From positions 23,444,203 to 23,508,202 of the forward strand of contig NC_083341.1 in NCBI RefSeq assembly GCF_019175385.1: DNA of 64,000 nt, written 5' to 3'. Every line of letters begins with the position of its first letter. Within the stretch, counting starts at the first letter, position 1. Below are positions 54,826-64,000 of the stretch, one piece after another. This DNA comes from Lycium barbarum. Lineage: Eukaryota > Streptophyta > Magnoliopsida > Solanales > Solanaceae. Below the pieces are notes generated by a model. The model saw only the letters and a program-made list of their open reading frames with translations. It did no database searches and was not told where the DNA came from. The position numbers were made by a program, and so were the translations under genes.

Positions 54826-56045
54826 TGTAAACAGAAGCAAAATAGAGAAAATATGCAGTAAGAAAAAGTAGAGAATGAAATCAACACTAGGGGTGAGTAG
54901 AGAATGAAATCAACACTAGGGGTGTTAATGGTACGGTTCGGACGGTTATTCTATAAAATTTATACCATACCAATTTTTTGATTATTTGATTTTGTACAAC
55001 CAAAAATAGATTTTTTGAAACCGTCCCAGCATCTCGATTTTTCTTTGGTATCGGTACGGGTCGGTTAATTTTACTTTATTTATTTTTTTTGTGGAAAAAG
55101 AACATCATATTATAGTCACTAGTAAAAGTTATAGACACGATATCATACATACTTCTATAGGACTTTGGCAAAAACTCTCTAAATAATTTTAATATTTAAA
55201 GGGTGATGAATCAAGAAAACATGAAAGACGACAAGAATAAAGATTGATCCCACTATTTTACGATAGTGTAAACAAATGTTAAGCAAAGACAAAAAAAAAA
55301 TTAGATCGCACGAGGGGCCAAAAATCAATCAAGATGGAACTCAAGAACGGAGTCTACTAAGATTAAGTGCCCAATAAGATAAATTTAAAATCATATGAGA
55401 AGAAAGATATCTAACTTTGTAGTTTTCTATCCAAGATCGTTCAAATACCTTTGTAGCTTACAAGCTAGTTGCTACTCGAGATGCTAGAACTAATTTAATT
55501 TCAATAGGAGTAGTATAATAGATTTCAGCGTTGGAAATTTAGGTGTTAATTATGTTGCGATTTGTACTCGTTTTCATCATCCCAAACCCAAGGAGAAAAT
55601 TTTAATATTTTATTATATTTAAATTTAATATATATAATATATTTTATACATATAAACTTATTCGGTACGGTTCGGTATTTTCTCGGTTTATTTTTATAAA
55701 ATTAAAAACCAACCTAATTATTCGGTACGGTTATAAATTTATACAAAAACTGTCGGTTTATTTAAAAAAAACTAAAAATTGGTTCGGTACGGTACGGTTC
55801 GGACGGTTAAATCGATTTTTTGAAAACCATTGACACCCCTAGTCAACACGTTGAAATTTAATGGAACTATTTTGCTGCACTTTTTACTATTCTGCAACTA
55901 CAGATTTAAATGCAAAACGACATAACAATTTAAGCAAAATATCTGGAACTACTAACAAAGATTACTCCTAAAGATAAGTAACAAACTCATGATACTTACC
56001 TAAAGACTAGGACAAAGCTGGAAAATAGGATTTTAATTCCTAACA
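54826..56045 (-). repeat. 5' LTR of Copia B, interrupted by a hAT-like element
   Basis: The LTR sequence is 54826-54916 and 55842-56045. A 30-bp stretch (AGTAGAGAATGAAATCAACA plus CTAGGGGTG) occurs twice at 54869-54926, showing a small duplication at the insertion boundary. The 5' LTR is 280 bp before the ERF start codon. Confidence 0.85.
54917..55841. mobile_element. hAT-like element (925 bp) in the Copia B 5' LTR
   Basis: Ends TAGGGGTGTTAATGGT and, inward from the right, TAGGGGTGTCAATGGT. Flanks ATCAACAC (54909-54916) and GTCAACAC (55842-55849) match at 7 of 8. Subterminal regions contain repeated GGTACGGTTCGG in both orientations. No transposase. Confidence 0.8.
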
Positions 56046-56050
56046 ATAGA

Positions 56051-56324
56051 AACCTTTAATAGAGAGTGCTTTCCTTTTTAGGCCCTGTGCAAAATGAATT
56101 TGAATTTGTGTGACCAGTGATTGCCGGACATTAATTACTAGATGGTTATATAAATTAGTATAAAGTAAAAGCAGCTATATATCGACCTGATCGAAATATC
56201 TTAGAATTATGCTACCCCTCCTGCCCTCCACACCTATATATAAACCATTCGTCCCTTCCAATTTCAACTACATAAGAATATCAAAGAAAGAAATCCCACA
56301 AGGCTTCCCTTCCCAAATATAAAT
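56051..56324 (+). promoter_or_regulatory. Putative proximal promoter of the ERF gene
   Basis: TATATATAA at 56235-56243 lies about 85 bp before the start codon, leaving a short leader of roughly 55 bp. Only 190 bp separate this TATA box from the end of Copia B, so distal promoter elements have been displaced by 19.8 kb or lie in transposon sequence. No specific cis-element is claimed. Confidence 0.5.
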
Positions 56325-56879
56325 ATGCATCCAGAAAACTCAACAAACTTTGATCTAAGCAATATTCTTGATTCAGAACTAGAGCATCAATTCAACAGCG
56401 CCATTTCAGACTCAATCTCCTATAATCTATCCGTTGAAAAATGGGAGAAAATAGACGAAAATGGAGATAGTTCTCTTCGTTCATCATCACAAGCACCAAA
56501 TAACTGGAAGAGATACAGAGGAGTGCGTAGGCGGCCATGGGGAAAATTCGCGGCTGAGATTAGAGATCCAAAAAAAAGAGGGGCTAGGCTTTGGCTGGGA
56601 ACTTACGAGACCCCCGAGGACGCGGCATTGGCTTATGACCGAGCCGCGTTTAAGTTGAGGGGCACACGTGCCTTACTGAATTTCCCTCACTTGATTGACT
56701 CAAACGTCGCTGAGCTGAACAGAGTTCAGCCTAAGCGACGTTTGCGCTCACCCGAAATAAAGGAGGAAGAAGAAATTCCTAGTCCGAAAAGGAGAAATGC
56801 TGAGCTAATAAACAGCCTAGCTAAAGTCAATTTGAATATGTTTGAAATCTCTAGCTTGGCATTTCATCCTCAAGGATAA
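56325..56879 (+). CDS. AP2/ERF transcription factor, ERF group IX type (184 aa, single exon)
   Basis: Encodes a nuclear DNA-binding regulator of the ethylene-response-factor family. One AP2/ERF domain at residues 63-121 contains [19 protein letters not shown], the [18 protein letters not shown] block and AAFKLRG…ALLNFP. The Ala and Asp positions typical of ERF (rather than DREB) proteins are present, so GCC-box binding is expected from family knowledge. The domain most resembles group IX proteins, which include jasmonate/ethylene defence regulators and regulators of alkaloid genes in Solanaceae. The N terminus is acidic and Ser-rich, a plausible activation region. Basic clusters PKRRLR and SPKRR after the domain may be nuclear signals. 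No EAR repression motif is seen. Being intronless and short is normal for the group. The exact orthologue cannot be assigned by eye. Confidence 0.93.
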   Translation: MHPENSTNFDLSNILDSELEHQFNSAISDSISYNLSVEKWEKIDENGDSSLRSSSQAPNNWKRYRGVRRRPWGKFAAEIRDPKKRGARLWLGTYETPEDAALAYDRAAFKLRGTRALLNFPHLIDSNVAELNRVQPKRRLRSPEIKEEEEIPSPKRRNAELINSLAKVNLNMFEISSLAFHPQG

Positions 56880-57757
56880 AGAAAAATCCTTTTCAAATTT
56901 GAATTAAAACTATCTGGAGATCGAAGTCGTACTCTTCTTTTCTTTTTCTTTGTTTTTTTCGTGAAAAAAAAAAAGGTCAAGCTTATGAGTTTATTTCCTT
57001 TTTTTTTTTTTTACGTTCTCATGTTTTCCCTCAGATTGCAAATTTCATGATTGTCTGTATGAAGAGTGGATCTAATTTTATTTATATATGTTGTAAGGGT
57101 AGTTTGTGTGTATGAATGTTTTTTAGCGTTTCGATTTGGATAATGATGTATATTTTCAGCCGTAGCAAGATTGTTCATTGATTAATGTTAGTCCAGACCT
57201 ACGTTCAAACTCCTAAACTAACATCGAATTAAACCATCTCTTCCATGCAAAAAGAAGAAGCAGTAGGATATCAAAGTGAATATTCAGGTATCAAATTTAG
57301 TTTACACACTTAAAACTTCTCGATACTGTTTAATAATGGAAAATTATAAAGCGGAGCTCACGGAAATGACTCATCCGTTGATCACCGTGTGTTTAGGGGT
57401 TAATGACATACTATTACTTAATCCATTTGAATTTATACGACACTTTCCATTTTGAGACATTTCAAATTTTGACCACGTTTTATTTCTATATTTATTTTGA
57501 CAATTTTCAAAAAGATTAGATTCATTAAACTATTTTTACTTTAATTTGGATGCGATATTTTCTCTCTTTTGAACAACTTCCGTAGTTTCTTCTATTATCA
57601 CTTGAATACGACTCCTACTTACAAATCCGTGCAAGTAAATATGTTAATTTATGTATTAAGCCTGTTTAACCTAAAGTTTGGATTAAGGATTAATAATTTA
57701 ATGTATGTTATTAGGCCGCAGGCAAGCGAATTAGGTCAATGTTATTAAGCCTTTCGT

Positions 57758-57794
<37 letters not shown>

Positions 57795-59421
57795 CGTATG
57801 AACGGGCCCAACATTTTCTATCCTCGGGTATTGCATTTTGATTTGTATAAATAGGATATTTTTGTGCCACAATTTTAGGTTTTGAATGAGAAGAAAAAGT
57901 TATGTTTTGACTCATTTTATAAAAATAGTTTGTGTGTCACAACATGATAGTGATTCCCCGCGGATCATCATAACTTCTAATGGATGAGCAAAAACTTGTC
58001 TTGCCAAAAGTTCTTGAGGATTGTCCGGATTTTTGTACAAATTATGCCATAAATTTAAAAATGACTCACAATTATAATTTTTTTTTTTAAATGACTCACA
58101 AGTTTTGGTGGATCTCAGAGTATGAATGGTTGGGCAAAAACTTGCCTCATCTATGCAAGCAAAATTCTGACGGATCGTCATAAGTTCTGATGGATTGGTA
58201 AACCTCTCCCTATATGCGGGATTTTTATTATCAAATTTGTCTTTCATTAAACCAAATAACTATGAGTATTCAAACGTAATAAAGCACATTGTTTTCAAAT
58301 ATTATAAAGTTCAAGAAATGAATAATTTTATATTTCAAGATTCATTTATTGCAGCAAGATCGAAGGTAGCAACGCGATGTGGAAATTAACAACGCGAAGT
58401 GGAAATTAAATTATGTAAAAACAGTGAACGAATGTTAAGAATTCCTTAATTTAGTTTTGATATATTTTGATAATAACCTGTTTCGAAAAGAATATTTGTC
58501 ATGACACACAATTATTTGCCAGAACTCTTGAGATCCAACTTCAGTTTATTAAGGTCATAAGGAACACCTAGGTCATCAATACTAATTCGTTGTTAGTTTC
58601 ATACTATGTAATTATGAATAAAATAATATATAATTATAGTAGTATGCAATTTATTAAGAAAAAGAATAATAGTCATAATTTAATGTCAAAACAATTGATT
58701 CCAACAAACTTATGCTCTAAAAAATGAAAATAAAAGCACTACGCATCATTAGTACATGGAACAAATGATGAAACGGGAAGTTAAGTCCGTCGAAAATCAG
58801 AATTATTTCGCAGCGATTGTGTTTTTAGCTTGAACATACCCTTTGAGAAAGATAATTTTAAGAAAATAATTATTACTTTTTTATGATATAAATGATTATA
58901 TATTTTGGACTAAATCTAAAAATTAAAAATATCCAATAATATGACCGGGAAGAGGCAGTAATGTATACATACAGCGAAAACAAATTTAAAATATGAACAG
59001 GTTCATAAATATGATTATATGAGCAATGGGCAAGTTAATTGGAAAAAATTGTCGGCCATAGTCATAATAATAAATGACCCCACTTGAAATCAATGCGGCT
59101 ATATCAAAGGGCTAAAAAGTCAGCACAGTCAAAATCTAATAAAACATGTACAACAATCAACTTATTTGGAATAATTACCTAAATACCCTAAAAATTTATC
59201 CCTCTTCTATAATAGTATAAAGTATAAATATAAAAAATATAAATATAAATGTGGTTGCAGTTGCTTTTGCTATTTCACGTTCAATTCTTTCTTGGTTCCC
59301 TATTCATTTTTCTTTTCTTTTTAATATATGTGGAACCCATCTTTTAATTTCAATTGACCATTGAGGGAGTTCATGGTCGACGACGATCCTGGCATGAACT
59401 CCCTCTTCTATAAAGTGTGTG

Positions 59422-59453
<32 letters not shown>

Positions 59454-60973
59454 AACAAGATCGAAATAATGCAAGATAGATAATAAGTTGCACAAAAATA
59501 ATAGAGTGATTGTAAACGAAGTAAGAGATGGAATTCTTATTGAAGAGGTCTTGATTGAGCCGATGAACGATGGCGCTAACTGAAAAGAATAGGTTTGATA
59601 ATTCTAGTGTAGAAGCAGTATTAGTATTTAAGTCAGAATGAGATACAATAAAGGGAAAAGGGGCTATTTATCATATACCCCTAATGTAACCGTTCCTCTA
59701 ATATAATGCCCACCCATCAGGGATTAACCATAGTAAATTGCAATGGTTTGGTGTAAACATCCGGTGTGGACAAGTATTTACCTGTTTCATACATCACGCC
59801 TGGAGATTTGTAACCACAGTGAAATTTAATTGGGAATGGTAGATATTTCAAAGCTTGTTGGCTTGAGAGAGTTTATTCTATCTGGACACTAATGACCAAC
59901 TGAATAGTTTACTCCGGGCACTACACTACTAGCTCCGATGTGATTAATCCAGAACGAGCTTGTGGCAAATCATAAATGAGCTTCTCTGATGGTTCTTTGG
60001 CTTTCGATCCAGGTGGACTTGGTTGACATGGTGTTAGATGAGGCTCACCACGTGTCAAATGTTTATCGGCCACATATAATGTCCGTATTTTACCAATACA
60101 AACCCAAAAATTTACCAAATATTCTCTTTTTGGAGCAGAAATTATATTTAGTGAATGCTATTGAAAACAATATTTTCAATTGTCGATAAGCGGAATCCTC
60201 AAGAACAACACGCATCATCAGTATGTGTGGGGATAAGTAGACAAATAGTGACAACTAACATGACATAACACATTTACAATTAATTGAATTTGGAAGCTGA
60301 GGAAAATTGACAAAAACAAAAACAAAAAGGAAGTTAGCTAGTTGCTTTATTTTAATCTTAATTTATGAAACTATTCCATTCGTAATAAAAATTAGACAAA
60401 ATATATCTTAAATTAATTCTTCCGAATCGCTTCGAGAGATTGTATTCAAATATAATAAGGTTCTCTTTTTGTTTAATTTGTATCTTGTCTTGCCACGCGT
60501 GGGGTAATAATTCGAGAGTAGGTGATAGAACGTTTATGAAGACATACATAATTAAAAAGCAGTATACATATAATTAAGGACAACATGACAAAACTGAAAT
60601 TCTAGTTAATTGACAGCACCAGTAGGGACAACATTTTATAACAATACAATCAATTTTATGAGGTCTTCGTAGGTAGCCACTAGCCCAGGACTCGAGTGGA
60701 GAAGCAGTTGAACACATATCTATTCCTTTCAGACACATTGATTCTAACTACTATGTAAATTCGATTTATGAAGTAACTTAACGATCGCTCAATTATGTTC
60801 AGGAAGTAATTCAGTTAACTCTAATTAAATGCAAACAAATAGAAACAAACTAAGTTTATATAAATGCATCACTTGTAAGAAGTTTAAATTTCCCCAATAG
60901 AAGCTCCAAGTAATACCCCCTTTGGTCCGGCCCTTCTCCGGACGGCCGAACCTCACGCATAGCAGGAGCTTAG
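56880..60973. other. ERF 3' region and intergenic sequence
   Basis: No further gene recognised in about 4 kb. Contents seen: T/A tracts in the likely ERF 3' untranslated region (56940-57012), a Stowaway-like single end near 57420, a TA microsatellite (57763-57793), a GT then TA compound microsatellite (59416-59453), a 13-bp perfect hairpin (59363-59405), and a terminus related to the intron 2 MITE at about 59720-59785. Short frames at 57912-58247 and 59921-60118 have no recognisable features. Confidence 0.5.
59416..59453 (+). repeat. Compound (GT)n(AT)n microsatellite
   Basis: GT repeats of about eight units, then AT repeats of about ten. Confidence 0.85.
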
Positions 60974-61425
60974 TGTAAGAATACATGGACTTGCACATAT
61001 ATAAATATATAAACAATTGTATGTTAACTGCTATCATTAAAGGGGTTGGCCCAGATTAAACGTGATCTGCTAAGGTTTAAAGTTACATGAGCCTAATTGA
61101 ATACCTCATAAAGTATGGGGCTTTATGTGTAGATACATGGATGTAATTTTGATGTAATGAGGGGCTAAACTAGAATTACATAAATTATATTCAATTATAA
61201 AAGAGGTTATGGTCCCCAAATCAGACGTAGGGTTTTCTTACCTGACATCTCATCGCCAGTGAAAGAGATAGCGGCTCACGTCTAGATTTGGAAGACCAGA
61301 ACTGTGAGATTGAAGAAACTCATTGTTGTGGATTCAGGTATGCTTCCGTATTCAGTTACTTTTCTCGATTATTTGATATGATAGGTCTTGGGATGGATAT
61401 AGTCATCTACAATTTAGTTCTAACA
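60974..61425 (+). repeat. 5' LTR of the short LTR element
   Basis: 452 bp, TG…CA, followed within three bases by a 13-bp primer-binding site matching the initiator-Met tRNA type. Confidence 0.78.
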
Positions 61426-61856
61426 AGTGGTATCAGAGCTAGATTTCAGTGTATGGATATTTTGAGATTGATTTTGCAAAAGTAAAGCATTCAGTTCATT
61501 ATCCTCTCTAACCTATTTTTCAGCTGAACCAGTTGAAAATAGGAATATTAGATCATATGTAATTTCCACGCTACACACCCATGCCTGATCTATGTCACTT
61601 GGTTATGTTTTTATGTTGGTATACGTGATCAATGTATACCAACATAAAATCTTGAGTGATCAATGTTTAATTACGATATGACTGTAACTAAAGCTGTCTT
61701 GGTTCTATGCTGGCATGATTGATGGACGAGGTTGCTTAGAGGTACTTTTATGATAGCAAATATCTTGAGTTCATGAGGTGACATAAAGTTATACGGTTAT
61801 ATATATATATGTATATATGTGTCGTCCAAATGAGATATTGTAAGAATATATGGACT

Positions 61857-61860
<4 letters not shown>

Positions 61861-61921
<61 letters not shown>
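61861..61921 (+). repeat. (AT)n microsatellite, about 30 units, followed by (GT)n
   Basis: Perfect AT dinucleotide run inside the 3' LTR, absent at the corresponding position of the 5' LTR except for a short ATATATAAATATATAA seed. Likely hypervariable. Confidence 0.9.
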
Positions 61922-61923
<2 letters not shown>

Positions 61924-62056
61924 GTGTGTGTGTGTGTCGTCCAATTGTATGTTAACTACTATCATTAAAGGATTGGTCTAGGTTAAACGTGATCTTTAAG
62001 GTTTAAAGTTATATGGGCCTAATTAAACACCTCTTAAAGTATGAGGCTTTATGTGT

Positions 62057-64000
62057 CACTACTGGAAAATGAGCCTATGGAAACAAACTTGTTAGCAACG
62101 GTTACACAACCGTTACTATAGATCGTCTATTGCAACAGTTCCAACCATTGCAATAGGACTTCGATGCTACTGGAACATTTCGACTCTTAAACCGTTGCAA
62201 TAGTGTTTGAACCGTTGTCATAGCTCTAGTTATTGCTACATTTTTGTCACCGTACCAATAGATGTATCTAATGGAACACATTTTGGGTAAAAAAATTCTA
62301 TTGGTACGGTTTTTAGTTCCCTCGTTATTTTCCCTCCTAAAATTTCACTAATCCCTCCAAAACCCCAAAAACTTTGTACTCTTTTCTTTTAATTAGTATT
62401 TGTCTATTTGTTCGGAAAAAAAAATAAAGTTCCAAAACGCTGAAACACCAATTCATATCACAAAATTGCAAACCCTTTTAACACCAACTCTTATCACAAA
62501 ATTGCAAACCCATTAACACCAACTCTTATCACAAAATTGCAAACCCATTCAACGTAAGTTCTACTTCCTCTACGCCATCTCCATACCATTAGCTTATTGC
62601 TATTAGCTTTTTCTTTTAGGAATTTCAAACAAAATATAGAAAAGAAAATTTCAGGAAAATGTTAGTATACGATCCATTTTGTAGCAGCAACATAAAATCA
62701 ATATTTCATATTTGATGTATGAAAGTTCTAGGATTTTTTTTTTGTTGGGTCTTGTTCTGCAAAATCTAATTGATTTTGATATTGATGTGGTTTTCTTGTT
62801 GGGTTCTCTTTGAACAGCGAACACACCAACACTTTACGATGTGAATCGCAGTGATGAGGCTTCAATTGAGATTCTTTTTCCTTTTCTCAAGTTAAATTGT
62901 TTGTCTTTTATTCTAAATCCCATTTACCCAGAAAAGATTTCACCTTTCTTAGAATTGTTTAATTGATTTTTGGTCAAATTTTTTTGTAGAGTTTGTTCGA
63001 GTTCGTCGATTGAGGTCGCTTACCAGTAGATTTGATATTTAGCTCGGTTGATTGCGTCTGCTTCTCTCCAGGTACTCCCTCTGTTATAATTGTTTTGTAT
63101 TTATTTTGCAATTCTCAACAGTTGATTCTGAATTGTAGTCCCATATTCCTTTGATATACACTTTATGCCTGAGATGCGTAATACAATTTTTGGGGTTTGT
63201 TTTTGGGGGTTTGTCCCATTATAATTTTCAAATTAATTTTTTTAGTGTTCTCTTTGGTATTTTTTCTTAAAATTTATTCTAGATTGGTTTCTTCTTATGC
63301 TGCAAGGAAGTGTTGAAATTTTGGAGATTTAAGCTTATGTGTTTGCTTTCTTAAGAGGATTTATACTTTATGCTTAAGATGCGTAATTGGTGGAATTGAG
63401 ACACATTGAAGTATTCTAATTCATTAGTCATTTTATTGCTATCTTTGGGTTTAAAGAATGATGTCAATACGACTAGGTTTAACCGCTAATGATTCTGTTA
63501 AAAGAAACAATTTTAAAAAAAAACATTTGTGGTTATTGTGGTTAGCACTGTTGTTTGAATTTTGGATTTTTTTTATCTGTTAAGGTTTTTGGTTATGAAT
63601 ACCAGGTTTGGTTTGTTATATACATTAGAAAAGCTTTTTAAGCAAGTTTTTCGAAAACAAAATCTCGTTGTAATCAAGTAAGCAATTCATGCACAATTAT
63701 TTCGAAATAAATTAAGTTTCAAAATAGAAATTCATGTAGTTTTATTTCATCAGCAAATCAAATTTTAAATGGCAGTCAGCCCTTTTGCCTTTTGTCTGAC
63801 CATTTTGGCTTAAAAGCCATTTAGTTTGATCCAATCCATCTGCATCCCTTGTCTGCAATTTCAGTGGCATATCAACGGTAAAGATAAGTTTTTTCTCCAT
63901 CACTTCAATCTTTAGAATCTCCTTATGCAAAGCTTTAATGGTCAAGTTTCCTCCATTTTTGCTTCTTTACTTTGTTGTTTGATTTTGGTTCTGCTGTGAA
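62057..64000 (+). mobile_element. Second CACTA element, terminal part; extends past the window
   Basis: Begins CACTACTGGAAAATGAGCC, a CACTA terminus; the preceding TGT would be half of the 3-bp duplication. Subterminal repeats on AACCGTTGCAATAG and CAACGGTT in both orientations fill 62090-62320. From about 62560 the sequence looks like gene leader: several exon-like stretches (62815-62860, 62985-63072) and good donor sites, such as CTCTCCAG then GTACTC at 63072. No transposase domain was found before the edge. Confidence 0.68.
63742..63945 (-). other. Open stretch on the minus strand, possible gene fragment within CACTA 2
   Basis: Codes 67 residues with mixed composition (…ALHKEILKIEVMEKKL, DMPLKLQTRDADGLDQTKWL) ending at a natural-looking stop. 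There is no recognised family, no clear start (a stop lies just upstream in frame), and the strand is opposite to the presumed element leader. It could be a captured exon or chance. Confidence 0.25.

Larger units (their letters stand above)
36272..56045 (-). mobile_element. Copia LTR retrotransposon 'B', expanded to 19.8 kb by nested insertions
   Basis: LTRs (3' LTR 36272-36534, 5' LTR 54826-56045 including an insert) are flanked by ATAGA on both sides (36267-36271 and 56046-56050). In element orientation LTRs run TGTTAGGAATT…CTTCTGTTTACA; the 5' LTR is followed by GTGGCATCAGAGCC, an initiator-Met type primer site with changes. Gag start, gag, protease, integrase, reverse transcriptase and RNase H pieces appear in order but are split by Copia C (46083-54617), a foldback element (43021-44850), a solo LTR (38236-40901) and a hAT-like element (36906-37966). 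Gag and integrase resemble the TNT1-like (Tork) group. Confidence 0.9.
60974..62056 (+). mobile_element. Short non-autonomous LTR retrotransposon (TRIM/deletion derivative), truncated
   Basis: The 5' LTR is 60974-61425 (TGTAAGAATAC…TTCTAACA). The initiator-Met primer site TGGTATCAGAGCT follows at 61428-61440. Internal sequence is only about 400 bp with no gag or pol, then a polypurine-like GTCCAAATGAGATAT and the start of the 3' LTR at 61839 (TGTAAGAATAT). The 3' LTR matches the 5' LTR for its first part, with an AT microsatellite inserted at 61861-61921, and stops at 62056 where a CACTA end begins. The small size points to a TRIM-like or internally deleted element; the superfamily is not assignable. 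Confidence 0.75.

Noticed and set aside
1..64000. A CRISPR array, operon, phage-like or bacterial defence system
   Set aside because: The window is plant nuclear DNA. Tandem repeats present (29, 89, 192 bp) lack spacers, and there are no cas-like or toxin-antitoxin genes.

Overview
This is plant nuclear DNA, very probably from a Solanaceae species. The grounds are AT-rich intergenic sequence, spliced genes with GT-AG introns, plant-type Copia retrotransposons primed by tRNA-iMet, and repeat families common in that family (hAT-like elements with TAGGGGTGTACA ends, Stowaway ends with CTCCCTTTGTCTCAATTTAT, LTR ends such as TGTAACGACCCG and TGTTGACACCC). The species cannot be named from the window. 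I see no rRNA, tRNA, CRISPR or organellar sequence.

Only two intact host genes are visible. The first is a complete 14-exon serine carboxypeptidase-like (SCPL) gene on the + strand (6299-16929). Its exons sum to exactly 1401 nt (466 aa) and keep the signal peptide, oxyanion motif and Ser-Asp-His triad. Its 4.8-kb first intron and several later introns are packed with small DNA transposons. The second is a single-exon AP2/ERF transcription factor gene of group IX type on the + strand (56325-56879, 184 aa).

Most of the rest is mobile DNA. 1-1253: one end of a CACTA element with palindromic subterminal repeats, inserted beside a degenerate Mutator-like remnant. 1860-2770: a G-rich minisatellite. 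3205-3780: a 5'-truncated LINE. 5041-5734: a MULE-like inverted-repeat element. 18133-20027: two nested hAT-like elements, each with an 8-bp target duplication. 20253-21581: an 89-bp tandem triplication leading into an inverted-repeat element with a C-rich core. 21710-26403: a Copia element of Ale/Retrofit type with identical 147-bp LTRs. 29743-34653: an older decayed Copia on the minus strand.

36272-56045 is one 19.8-kb minus-strand Copia element (here 'B') delimited by matching ATAGA duplications. It has been invaded at least five times directly: two hAT-like elements, a 2.7-kb solo LTR, a 1.8-kb foldback element with arms of about 590 bp, and a second Copia element ('C'). C itself holds a 4-kb solo-LTR-like insertion. 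B ends 280 bp before the ERF start codon. 60974-62056 is a short non-autonomous LTR element cut by the end of a second CACTA element, which runs off the right edge.

No operon-like or defence-type gene system is present. The most unusual items are the foldback element with nested palindromes and 192-bp internal repeats, the multi-level nesting that can be ordered by target duplications, the identical-LTR Copia with a broken reading frame, and the pair of oppositely oriented G/C-skewed minisatellites. Assignments come from reading motifs, repeats and splice sites; no database search was run.
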